Notes under the pieces: model-generated | What the model was told of the DNA's origin: nothing | What the model saw: only the letters and a program-made list of their open reading frames with translations | Database searches by the model: none | In this document: positions 1 to 7,065 of the stretch, in pieces | Numbering within the stretch: position 1 is the stretch's first letter | Layout of the letters: the number at the start of each line of letters is the position of its first letter | Assembly (NCBI GenBank): GCA_017389885.1 | Contig: JAFPDR010000191.1 | Coordinates: 1 to 7,886 of the forward strand | Direction: 5' to 3' | From: Kiritimatiellia bacterium | GTDB lineage: Bacteria; Verrucomicrobiota; Kiritimatiellia; RFP12; UBA1067 | Length of the DNA stretch: 7,886 bases | Position numbers and translations under genes: made by a program

Positions 1-1
1 C

Positions 2-1168
2 CACTTCATGAAGAAGCCGCCGTTCAGGAACATCGTCATCCACGGCATCGTCCGCGCGGCGGACGGCTCGAAGATGTCGAAGTCGAAGGGCAACTCGCTC
101 GATCCGCTCGAGCTCATCGACCAGTACTCCGCGGACGCGCTCCGCTTCTCCATCGCGCTCATCACGTCGCTCGAGTGCGACACGAAGGTGAACAAGGAGA
201 AGTTCGAGATCGGACGCAACTTCACGACGAAGATCTGGAACGCGGCGAAGTTCCTATCCATGCAGATGGAGGCCTTTCCGCAGGAGGGGTCCGGGGACGC
301 CGGAGTCCCCGTCCTTTCCAACCTCTCCGCCGACGACCGCCACATCCTCTACGCCGCCGACCTCGCATGCCGCAGGGTGAGCGAGATACTCGAGGCGTAC
401 CGCATCCAGGACGGGGCGCTCGCGGTCTACGACTTCTTCTGGACGCAGATATGCGACGGCTACGTGGAGTACGTGAAGGACTCGCCGAACAAGGCCGTGT
501 CGGTCGCGATTCTCCGCGACGTCTTCTGGAAGGCGCTGAGGCTCCTTCATCCCTACATGCCGTTCGTCACCGAGGAGGTCGCGCACCAGCTCGGGTTCCT
601 CAAGGACGGCGAGACCATCATGCTCCAGAAGTTCCCCGAGGGCTACACGGACGCCGAGAAGGCGGCGTGGGGCGTCACCGAGGAGAACTACGAGTTCGTC
701 AACGCGAAGCGCGAGGCGATCACCGCCGTCCGCGCGCTGCGGGCCGAGTACAAGGTGCCGCCGGCGACGTGGGTCAAGGTGACCGTGGCGCGCGGAACGG
801 ACGGGAGCTCCGGCGCTCCCGCACCCTTGCCTGCGGACGAGGTCAAGGTCCTCGCAAAGGCGATGCGCGCCGAGTCTGTCGAGTTCGTGCCCGCGGGGAG
901 CGACCTCGCGATGCCGTCGAAGATCACGAAGTTCGGCACGGTCTACCTCTCGCTCGAGGGGCTTGTCGACAAGGCGGCCGAGTCGAAGCGCATCGCGGGA
1001 GAGCTCGCGAAGCTCGCCGGGTTCATCAAGTCGAGCGAGGCGAAGCTCGCGAACGAGAACTTCGTCGCGCACGCGCCTGAGGCGGTCGTCGCGGAGGCGC
1101 GCCGCAAGCTCGCCGAGAACAAGGAGAAGGTCGCGCAGCTCGAGAAGCTCGCGAAGCTCTTCGCATGA
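2..1168 (+). CDS. valS: Valyl-tRNA synthetase, C-terminal part (5' end outside window)
   Basis: Class I aminoacyl-tRNA synthetase that charges tRNA-Val in the cytoplasm. The reading frame is open from the first full codon at base 2, and the ATG at base 8 is an internal methionine, not the start. About 389 residues are visible of a family usually near 900. The catalytic-core loop KMSKS lies at 71-85, followed by KGN and the ALRFS helix. The GRNF..KIWNAAKFL stretch, which begins the anticodon-binding helical domain, is typical of ValS rather than IleS or LeuS. The last ~65 residues form a charged, Leu/Ala-rich coiled coil containing NENFVAHAP, matching the ValS C-terminal tRNA-binding arm. The stop codon TGA overlaps the ruvA start (ATGA), so the two are probably in one transcript. 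The HIGH motif, editing domain, promoter and any leader are not visible. The identification is firm. Confidence 0.96.
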   Translation, partial: HFMKKPPFRNIVIHGIVRAADGSKMSKSKGNSLDPLELIDQYSADALRFSIALITSLECDTKVNKEKFEIGRNFTTKIWNAAKFLSMQMEAFPQEGSGDAGVPVLSNLSADDRHILYAADLACRRVSEILEAYRIQDGALAVYDFFWTQICDGYVEYVKDSPNKAVSVAILRDVFWKALRLLHPYMPFVTEEVAHQLGFLKDGETIMLQKFPEGYTDAEKAAWGVTEENYEFVNAKREAITAVRALRAEYKVPPATWVKVTVARGTDGSSGAPAPLPADEVKVLAKAMRAESVEFVPAGSDLAMPSKITKFGTVYLSLEGLVDKAAESKRIAGELAKLAGFIKSSEAKLANENFVAHAPEAVVAEARRKLAENKEKVAQLEKLAKLFA

Positions 1169-1764
1169 TAGCGTACGTGAGGGGAACGCTGGCCGAGAAG
1201 GGCCCTGACCGCGTCGTCATCGAGGCGGGCGGGGTGGGCTACGAGCTTCTCATCCCCGTGTCGACCTTCGACCGCCTTCCGCGCGAGGGCGGAGAGGCGA
1301 AGCTCCTCGCGTGGCACTGCGTGCGCGAGGACGACGAGATGCTCTTCGGCTTCGCGACGAAGGAGGAGCGCGAGATGTTCCTCAAGCTCACGCAGGTGAG
1401 CGGAGTCGGGCCGAAGATCGCGCTCGCGATCCTCTCGGGCTCGTCCATCGGGGAGCTTTCGCTCGCCATAGCGTCCGGAAACGCCAAGCGAATCTCGTCC
1501 ATCAAGGGCGTCGGGAAGAAGACGGCCGAGAAGATATGCGTGGAGCTCAAGGACAAGGTGAGCGCGCTCGCGGCGCTCGCAGCCACCTCGCGACGCGGAG
1601 GGGAGGACTCGAAGGCCCCCGTCATACGCGACGCCATACTCGCCCTCACGGCGCTCGGCTTCGGCGAGGAGGTCGCGAACAAGATGGTGTCGAAGGTCCT
1701 TGCGTCCGATCCCGCGGTTAAGGACGCCGAAACGCTCATCCGCCTCGCGCTCTCCTCGAAATGA
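1165..1764 (+). CDS. ruvA: Holliday junction DNA helicase subunit RuvA
   Basis: RuvA tetramers bind the four-way Holliday junction and load the RuvB motor for branch migration in recombinational repair. The protein has 199 residues, the normal length. It starts with the family's usual MIAYVRGTL and an N-terminal OB-fold (about 1-62). Acidic residues E55-D56-D57 sit where the 'acidic pin' of E. coli RuvA (E55, D56) lies. Two helix-hairpin-helix motifs follow: SGVGPKIALAIL (about 79-90) and KGVGKKTAEKI (about 114-124). After a flexible linker (about 138-152) comes domain III (about 153-199, ALTALGF), which contacts RuvB. The ATG start lies in ATGA with the valS stop. No good Shine-Dalgarno sequence precedes it, so translational coupling is likely. 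It is unusual that neither ruvB nor ruvC is adjacent; they must be elsewhere. The gene appears intact. Confidence 0.97.
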   Translation: MIAYVRGTLAEKGPDRVVIEAGGVGYELLIPVSTFDRLPREGGEAKLLAWHCVREDDEMLFGFATKEEREMFLKLTQVSGVGPKIALAILSGSSIGELSLAIASGNAKRISSIKGVGKKTAEKICVELKDKVSALAALAATSRRGGEDSKAPVIRDAILALTALGFGEEVANKMVSKVLASDPAVKDAETLIRLALSSK

Positions 1765-2492
1765 CGCGCGCCCCCGTCAGAGTCGCACGCGGCGCCCTGT
1801 CGGGGCTGTTTTTCGTCATCTACGGACTCTTCGCGCTGCCGTTCGCGCTGCTTCTTCCGATTCCGATATGGCCGAAGAAGCTCGTGCGCGCCGCCGTCAG
1901 GGCATGCTTCCGGCTCTTCGTTTTCCTCGCCCGCGTCACGCATCTCTTCCGCGTCGAATGCGCCGCGGAGGACCGCGCGGCGCTGAAGGCGCTGCGCGGC
2001 GCCATAGTCGTGATGAACCACGTTTCGCTCATCGACGCGGTGATACTCATGGTGCATCTCGGCGACTCCACCGGAATCGCGAAGGCCGCCGCGAAGCGCA
2101 ATCCCTTCCTCGGCGCAGTCGTGCGCACCGTGTTCATTCCGAACGACTCCGGCGCGGAGAAGGCGCTCGAGGACTCGACGCGCCTGCTCGAGGAGGGGCT
2201 CAACCTCGTCATCTTCCCGGAGGGCACGCGCATTCCGCCGGACGCTCCCGAGCACCGCCTCAACCGCGGCGCTGCGCGCCTCGCGCTCTCCTCCGGCGCG
2301 CCGCTCGTCGCGTGCCGCATAGAGTACGATCCGCCCGTCCTCGGGAAGACGCAGCCGTGGTGGGACGTCGGCGAGAGGGAGATCGTCGTGAAGCTTTCGT
2401 ATCGCGGCGCAATCGCCGCGGAGGGGGAGTCGAACTACCGCAACGCCGTCGCCCTGACGGAGAGGATCAGGGAAAAGATTCTCCTCCCCTGA
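1761..2492 (+). CDS. plsC: 1-acyl-sn-glycerol-3-phosphate acyltransferase (PlsC/LPLAT family)
   Basis: Predicted membrane acyltransferase that transfers a second acyl chain to lysophosphatidate in phospholipid synthesis. The 243-residue protein has a hydrophobic N-terminal segment (about 12-36) that would anchor it to the inner membrane. Motif I is NHVSLID (H87, D92), the catalytic H-x4-D. A block around AKRNPFLGAVVR and FIPND (about 111-129) corresponds to motif II. Motif III is FPEGTR (152-157), which binds the glycerol-phosphate. This full motif set supports the LPLAT superfamily. The exact acceptor (lysophosphatidate versus another lysolipid) cannot be settled from sequence, so the symbol is provisional. 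The start ATG overlaps the ruvA stop in ATGA with no evident Shine-Dalgarno sequence. It is the last gene of the valS-ruvA-plsC run, followed by a small hairpin and a new promoter. Confidence 0.9.
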   Translation: MTRAPVRVARGALSGLFFVIYGLFALPFALLLPIPIWPKKLVRAAVRACFRLFVFLARVTHLFRVECAAEDRAALKALRGAIVVMNHVSLIDAVILMVHLGDSTGIAKAAAKRNPFLGAVVRTVFIPNDSGAEKALEDSTRLLEEGLNLVIFPEGTRIPPDAPEHRLNRGAARLALSSGAPLVACRIEYDPPVLGKTQPWWDVGEREIVVKLSYRGAIAAEGESNYRNAVALTERIREKILLP

Positions 2493-2497
2493 TTCCG

Positions 2498-2516
2498 CCC
2501 GCAGGTGCGGGTCTTT
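2498..2516 (+). terminator. Possible weak intrinsic terminator after plsC
   Basis: CCCGC (2498-2502) and GCGGG (2507-2511) form a five-pair GC stem with an AGGT loop; the loop's A and T could add a sixth pair. The stem is followed by TCTTT. It begins five bases after the plsC stop, a sensible place for a terminator. The stem is short and the T tract is interrupted, so termination would be weak. The hairpin also covers the place where a -35 box for the following promoter would lie. Confidence 0.35.
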
Positions 2517-2517
2517 A

Positions 2518-2526
2518 TGGTATAAT
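2518..2526 (+). promoter_or_regulatory. Extended -10 promoter for the esterase gene
   Basis: TGGTATAAT fits the extended -10 pattern TG-N-TATAAT with a perfect hexamer (2521-2526) in otherwise GC-rich DNA. No TTGACA-like -35 is seen 16-18 bases upstream, as tolerated by extended -10 promoters. The predicted transcription start is near 2533, giving a leader of only about 15 bases. The same arrangement occurs at two other gene starts in the window. The site is inferred from sequence only. Confidence 0.65.
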
Positions 2527-2533
2527 AACCTAA

Positions 2534-2540
2534 AAGGAGA
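2534..2540 (+). promoter_or_regulatory. Strong Shine-Dalgarno site for the esterase gene
   Basis: AAGGAGA lies seven bases before the ATG at 2548. This favours that ATG over the in-frame ATG at 2560. It sits almost at the predicted 5' end of the message. Confidence 0.75.
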
Positions 2541-2547
2541 CATAGAC

Positions 2548-2631
2548 ATGGACAGTACGATGTTTGTCGGTTCGCGGCGCGCGGTGCTTGCGGCGCTGTG
2601 CGCAGTCGGCCTTGCCGGGGCGGCGTTCGCC
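2548..2631 (+). other. Signal peptide of the tandem esterase, possibly twin-arginine type
   Basis: Residues 1-28 show a short n-region ending in SRRAVL, a mild Ala/Leu/Val/Gly-rich h-region, and AFA before ER, a good signal peptidase I site. SRRAVL loosely resembles the Tat consensus S-R-R-x-F-L-K. A plain Sec signal is equally possible, because paired arginines are common there and the Phe and Lys of the consensus are missing. Confidence 0.7.
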
Positions 2632-4320
2632 GAGCGGGTTTGCATCTGGCCGGAGGGCAGGATGCCCGACGCGCAGGACCACCAGGTCGCGATGATGACC
2701 AACGAGAAGGGGAAGAACACTGCGCCCTACCTCGACTGGCGCGAGGCTCCTGCGAAGCCGAACGGATGCTGCATGATCCTCATCTCCGGCGGCGGATACG
2801 GCAACTGCTGCGACGTCGGGCTGGTCGAGATGTGGGCGAAGAAGTTCACCGCCATCGGCTTCCAGTGCGTCAACTTCGTGTACCGCACGCCGCGTCCGAA
2901 GGGGCTGCCGATCCACCAGAGCGCGTGGGAGGACGGACAGCGCGCCGTCAGGATGGTCCGCTCCGAGGCGGCGAAGCGCGGCTTCGACCCCGAGAGGATC
3001 GGCACCATCTCGATGTCCGCGGGCTCGCACCTCGCGACGCTTCTCGCGACGAGCGCTCTCACCCCCGCCTACGAGAAGGTCGACGAACTCGACGACGTTC
3101 CGTGCCACCTCAACTGGGCGATCACCGGCGCGATCGCGTACGCGGTGACGGACGGAATCGGAACGCCCAACACGCGCAACGGACAGGCCGTGGACGCGAA
3201 GCTCGACTCCATCTTCAAGTTCGACGAGAAGACCGCGCCGATGTGCATGTTCCACGGAACGGACGATCCGTACTCACCGATGGCCTCGACGCTCGTCTAC
3301 CGCGAGCTCAGGAAGCGGAAGATCCCCGCCGAGCTCCACCTCTTCGCCGACCGCCAGCACGGTTTCTGGGGCCAGGACGGAAAGGGCGACAAGGCGACGG
3401 CGTACGACAACTGGTTCGACCGCGCGCACGAGTTCCTCGCGCAGATGGGCTTCCTCGGCGCGCTTCCGCCGGAGGAGGACCTGATGAAGCGCTATGCGAA
3501 GGACTTCCACGACCCCGCGAAGTACGCGAAGGAGGAACTCTGGCCCAAGGGCAGGATCCCCGACTTCCAGGAGAAGCAGAACGTCCCCTACCTCGAGTGG
3601 TACATCCCCTCCAACCTGACGACGAAGGCGATCCAGGTCATCTACTCCGGCGGGGCCTACAACGGCAATGGACCCGACGGCTTCGAAGTCGCCCCCGCGC
3701 GCCGCTTCCTCAACGAGAAGGGCATGGCGGTCGTCACGATGAAGTACCGCACGCCGCGCCCCGCGGCGCCCCTCGCGAAGCACACGACGGCGTGGCAGGA
3801 CCTCCAGCGCTGCATCAGGATCGTCCGCTCGAAGGCGGCGGAGAAGGGGCTCGACCCGAACCGCATCGGCATCATGGGCTCGTCCGCAGGCGGACACCTC
3901 ACGCTCATGGGCGTGACGAGCTCCAGGAGCCGCTCCTACTGGAACATCGACGACATCGACAAGATTCCGTGCAACGTGCAGTGGGGCGTCGGAATCTATC
4001 CCGCGTACGCGCTCACGGACGGACTCGACCAGCACAACACGACTGGCGGAAACGACGACTCCGCGAGGCTTGCGCCCGAGTTCGCGTTCGACCCTGACAC
4101 CTGTCCGATGGTGTTCATCCACGGCGATGCGGACGGCTGGGCGGCGATGAACTCGGTGAAGACGTGGGAGCAGATGCGCAGGATGGGCGTAAAGAGCGAC
4201 CTGCACACGCTCTGCAGGAGGCCGCACTGCTTCCAGCGCAACGCGTCTCCCGGCACGGGCAGCTACACGTGGCTCGGCCGCATCTGGGAGTTCATGAACC
4301 ACAAGGGAATCAACAGGTAA
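2548..4320 (+). CDS. Exported tandem alpha/beta-hydrolase (acetyl xylan esterase-like), two esterase domains
   Basis: A 590-residue secreted protein with two copies of an alpha/beta-hydrolase domain of the acetylesterase/BD-FAE-like type often tied to plant polysaccharide breakdown. The N-terminus is a signal peptide (SRR at 9-11, hydrophobic 12-27, likely cleavage after AFA, 26-28). Copy 1 covers about 30-300 and copy 2 about 331-588. They align through WPxGR(M/I)PD, PYL(D/E)W, SGG.Y, YRTPRP, a QR..R.VRS.AA..G.DP.RIG helix, and VTDG/LTDG. Apparent triads are S157-D240-H271 (SMSAGS, HGTDD, RQHGF) and S446-D529-H560 (GSSAGG, HGDAD, RPHCF). The oxyanion region is SGGGY (copy 1) and SGGAY (copy 2). 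Copy 1 has Ser155 in place of the first Gly of GxSxG. Both sites look potentially active, but the substrate (acetyl, feruloyl or other ester) is unknown. It has its own promoter and Shine-Dalgarno site, and the kinase gene follows after 33 bases. The family call is good; the specific enzyme name is not assured. Confidence 0.85.
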   Translation: MDSTMFVGSRRAVLAALCAVGLAGAAFAERVCIWPEGRMPDAQDHQVAMMTNEKGKNTAPYLDWREAPAKPNGCCMILISGGGYGNCCDVGLVEMWAKKFTAIGFQCVNFVYRTPRPKGLPIHQSAWEDGQRAVRMVRSEAAKRGFDPERIGTISMSAGSHLATLLATSALTPAYEKVDELDDVPCHLNWAITGAIAYAVTDGIGTPNTRNGQAVDAKLDSIFKFDEKTAPMCMFHGTDDPYSPMASTLVYRELRKRKIPAELHLFADRQHGFWGQDGKGDKATAYDNWFDRAHEFLAQMGFLGALPPEEDLMKRYAKDFHDPAKYAKEELWPKGRIPDFQEKQNVPYLEWYIPSNLTTKAIQVIYSGGAYNGNGPDGFEVAPARRFLNEKGMAVVTMKYRTPRPAAPLAKHTTAWQDLQRCIRIVRSKAAEKGLDPNRIGIMGSSAGGHLTLMGVTSSRSRSYWNIDDIDKIPCNVQWGVGIYPAYALTDGLDQHNTTGGNDDSARLAPEFAFDPDTCPMVFIHGDADGWAAMNSVKTWEQMRRMGVKSDLHTLCRRPHCFQRNASPGTGSYTWLGRIWEFMNHKGINR

Positions 4321-4342
4321 CGGGGCGTCCGGTCGCCGCGGA

Positions 4343-4348
4343 AAGGAG
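4343..4348 (+). promoter_or_regulatory. Shine-Dalgarno site supporting the GTG start of the kinase
   Basis: AAGGAG lies five bases before GTG at 4354. The next methionine in frame is residue 56, beyond the first membrane segment, so the GTG is the credible start. Confidence 0.75.
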
Positions 4349-4353
4349 CAGGC

Positions 4354-7065
4354 GTGAAGACGAAGACATCCGAGGCGCTCGACAGGGCCGCGCACCAGAG
4401 CGCGTTCTCGCGCGCGGTCCACTCGATCCGCACGCGCTACTCGCTCGCGACGGCGTCTTTCATTCTCCTCAGCCTGCTCATATTCTACGTCGGCGGACGC
4501 ATCGTGATAATCCACCTCATGCGCGAGGCGGAGCAGCAGGTGGAGGAGATCGGCTACGACATCTCGCGCCTTGCGTACAGGCAGGCCGACGCGGTGAGGC
4601 GCGAAAGCGAGAAGGAGGCCGGCAGGCTCGTCTCGCAGGTCGAGGCCGGCGCGAAGCCGGACGAAGTGCTGCGCGGCGAACAGGGCGGCGCGGCCTCGCT
4701 GCTGATATCGTTCTCCGCCGACGGCACGTTCTCCTGCGGCGCTGTGCGCGCGGCGGGCGGTGTGGTTCCCGTGTCTGAGGCGGACATCGCGCCGTACGCG
4801 GAGAGGTTCAGGGCATGGTCCGCGGCAACCCGGCAGCGGGGGGACGGACGGACCGGAATGGGCATCGTGCAGCTGCGCGGTTCGGCGTACTACGTGTTCA
4901 TGCATCCGTACGCCGGCGGAGGCGCGGGCGGATGGATCGTTGTCGGCGCGGCCTTCGACTCCGCGTCGTTCACGAGCCGCGTGAACGAGGGCTTCGGAGG
5001 GATGGACGTCCGCGTCGTAAACAGGAAGGTCGCGGTCTCGGTCGCGCCCGCGCCGAGGTCATCCTCCTCCGCGCCGGGCGGGAGGCGGAACGACTTCGGC
5101 ATAGTGCCGATGCTCTCCGAGGCGATGAACTTCTACTCCGGCGGATTCTGGAACCTCGGGCCGAATCCGTTCGAGGCAGTGTTCGCGGTGCGCGACATCG
5201 CGGGCAACGCGGTGTCGATGATAACGGTGTCGCTCCCGGCCTCGCTCTCCGCCGTCACCAGGTCCGCGCTCGGACGCCTCACGTTCTTCATCGCCGTGGC
5301 CGGCATCCTCATCATACTCCCCGTCTTCTGGTTCCAGAGCTACGTGCTGCTGAATCCGCTCACGAAGATGACGGAGGCGATCCGCCGCCTCGGCGAGAAC
5401 CACCGCAGCATAGACTGCCCGTACCTCGAATGGGAGGGCAAGGACGAGTTCGCGATGCTCGCGCTGTCCGTCAACCGCATGCTCGAGACGATAAGCTCGC
5501 GCGCCGTCGAGGTCGCGCAGGTGGAGGCGCGCCACCGCGCGCTGATCGACGGGGTGCCGGACGCGATGGCGGTCTTCGACAGGCGCGGAAGGCTCGTCTC
5601 GGTGACGAAGCAGCCCGAGGGCACTCCTCCGCTCGTCGGCTTCAAGACGGGCGAGCCGCTGCAGGCCGAGGTCTTCGGCGAGGGCACCTCCGCCGACTTC
5701 ACGCGCGCCGTGGAGTCCGTCTTCTCGTCTGGCTCCGTGGTCGCCCGCCACCTCGAGGTCCTGTCGAGGGCGGAAGGCTCCGCGGACGGACATCCTCGCC
5801 ACTTCGAGGTGCGGCTCGCAAAGATGGACGACGTGTTCGCGCTCGCGATCGTGCGCGACGTCACGAGCGAGGTCGCGGAGCACAACCTCCGCATTGCAGC
5901 AGAGGCGCGCGCTCTCGACGTCCTCAAGCGCGAGTCGCTCACCATGTTCGCCGCCGGCATAGCGCACGACGTCAACAACGTGCTCGCGGTGATACTCGGC
6001 ACGGTGGACTCCGTTTCCGCCACGAGGGGCGAGAACGCAGAGACCGAGGTCGTGAGGGACGCGGCGCGGCGCGGCGTCAAGATGATGAGGGAGCTCATCG
6101 AGTTCGCGGGCGACGGCCAGGTCTCGCTCGTGAGGCTGTCGTCCGAGTTCCTCGTGAGCGACGTGCAGACGATACTGGCGAGGACCGTCGGGAAGAACGT
6201 CGTTGTGCAGGTTTCCGTGGGGAAGGACCTGCCGGACGTGGACGCGGACCCGAACAGGTTCTGGAAGGTGTTCTTCAACATCGTCAAGAACGCGGGGGAG
6301 GCGCTCGGGAGCAGGCCAGGGCACATCACGCTCACGGCGGAGGCGTTCGAGATGACGGCCGAGGCGTCCGTCGGATTCATGTCGAACGGTCCTCTGACCA
6401 CTGGCCCCGGAGTGCTCTTCAAGATATCGGACGACGGGCCGGGGATTTCGCCGGACGTCCTGCCGAGGCTGTTCGACCCCTACGTCTCCTCGAAGGAGAT
6501 GGGCCGCGGCCTCGGCCTCGCGATCGTCCGCACGATCGTCGAGACGCACGGCGGCGGCCTCAAGGTCGACAGCGAGATCGAAAAGGGGACTACGTTCTCC
6601 ATCTACCTCCCGAAGTCGAAGCTGCCGCAGTCGCAGGCGCAGCGCGCGGAGGAGGCGAAGGAGACGCGCGGCGGAGAGCTTCCGGACGAGGTCCTCGTCG
6701 TTGACGACGACGAGGCGATACTGAAGACGGTGTCCATGCTCCTCAAGGCTCTCGGGGTGAAGGTCCACTGCGCGCGCGACCGCAGCGAGGCGATGAGCGT
6801 AATGCGCCGCGCGGCCTCAGGCATAGGCACGGTGCTTCTGGACGCCCACCTCGGCGGTATCGACGTGGTGAGGCTCTTCGAGGCGCTCCGCCTGTCCGCG
6901 CCGGCAATCCCCGTCGTCATGACGTCCGGCTCGAAGGAGGAGGAGGTCATGAAGATCTTCGGTGGACGCCCCTACAGCGGATTCCTCTCGAAGCCCTTCA
7001 CCCTGGCCGAGCTGAAGTCCATCCTCGCCTCGGTGAGCCGCGGCGCTGAGGCGGATCAGACGTAG
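4354..7065 (+). CDS. Membrane hybrid sensor histidine kinase (sensor-HAMP-PAS-HK-receiver)
   Basis: A 903-residue inner-membrane two-component sensor that autophosphorylates on histidine and passes phosphate to its own receiver domain. Order: membrane segment 1 (about 32-54); an extracytoplasmic region of about 250 residues (about 55-306), whose final part (about 165-225, with VQLRG..YYVF and GGWIVVGAAFD) is weakly like a CHASE4/Cache fold; membrane segment 2 (about 309-332); HAMP (about 334-383); a PAS-like domain (about 391-508); then the kinase core. The H box is AHDVNN with H538. The N box includes N642 and N646, the G1 box is DDGPGI (693-698), the F box is LFDPY (706-710) and the G2 box is GRGLGLA (717-723). 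The C-terminal receiver (about 778-895) has D784-D786, phosphoacceptor D830, T857 and K880. The position four residues after D830, usually Pro, is Gly. No DNA-binding domain is fused, so a separate phosphotransfer or regulator protein is expected elsewhere. Ligand unknown. It starts 33 bases after the esterase with no promoter seen between, suggesting an operon. Confidence 0.93.
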   Translation: MKTKTSEALDRAAHQSAFSRAVHSIRTRYSLATASFILLSLLIFYVGGRIVIIHLMREAEQQVEEIGYDISRLAYRQADAVRRESEKEAGRLVSQVEAGAKPDEVLRGEQGGAASLLISFSADGTFSCGAVRAAGGVVPVSEADIAPYAERFRAWSAATRQRGDGRTGMGIVQLRGSAYYVFMHPYAGGGAGGWIVVGAAFDSASFTSRVNEGFGGMDVRVVNRKVAVSVAPAPRSSSSAPGGRRNDFGIVPMLSEAMNFYSGGFWNLGPNPFEAVFAVRDIAGNAVSMITVSLPASLSAVTRSALGRLTFFIAVAGILIILPVFWFQSYVLLNPLTKMTEAIRRLGENHRSIDCPYLEWEGKDEFAMLALSVNRMLETISSRAVEVAQVEARHRALIDGVPDAMAVFDRRGRLVSVTKQPEGTPPLVGFKTGEPLQAEVFGEGTSADFTRAVESVFSSGSVVARHLEVLSRAEGSADGHPRHFEVRLAKMDDVFALAIVRDVTSEVAEHNLRIAAEARALDVLKRESLTMFAAGIAHDVNNVLAVILGTVDSVSATRGENAETEVVRDAARRGVKMMRELIEFAGDGQVSLVRLSSEFLVSDVQTILARTVGKNVVVQVSVGKDLPDVDADPNRFWKVFFNIVKNAGEALGSRPGHITLTAEAFEMTAEASVGFMSNGPLTTGPGVLFKISDDGPGISPDVLPRLFDPYVSSKEMGRGLGLAIVRTIVETHGGGLKVDSEIEKGTTFSIYLPKSKLPQSQAQRAEEAKETRGGELPDEVLVVDDDEAILKTVSMLLKALGVKVHCARDRSEAMSVMRRAASGIGTVLLDAHLGGIDVVRLFEALRLSAPAIPVVMTSGSKEEEVMKIFGGRPYSGFLSKPFTLAELKSILASVSRGAEADQT

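Noticed and set aside
8..10. ATG at base 8 as the start of a short ValS-like gene
   Set aside because: The frame is open upstream to the window edge, and the protein begins inside the catalytic core just before KMSKS, so this is an internal methionine.
1239..2720. Minus-strand open frame of 493 codons over ruvA and plsC
   Set aside because: Antisense to two genes with complete motif sets and biased composition; no start signal seen.
3274..4905. Minus-strand open frame of 543 codons across the esterase-kinase junction
   Set aside because: It spans two real plus-strand genes and their Shine-Dalgarno site, shows no domain, and is composed like an antisense shadow.
4815..6704. Plus-strand open frame of 629 codons in another frame of the kinase gene
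   Set aside because: The translation is extremely Arg-rich and repetitive, the usual +1-frame shadow of a high-GC gene.
5059..6768. Long minus-strand open frame (569 codons) inside the kinase gene
   Set aside because: It lies wholly antisense to a kinase with every expected motif. Its translation is Arg/Val/His/Leu-rich and low in complexity, as expected from the opposite strand of GC-biased codons.
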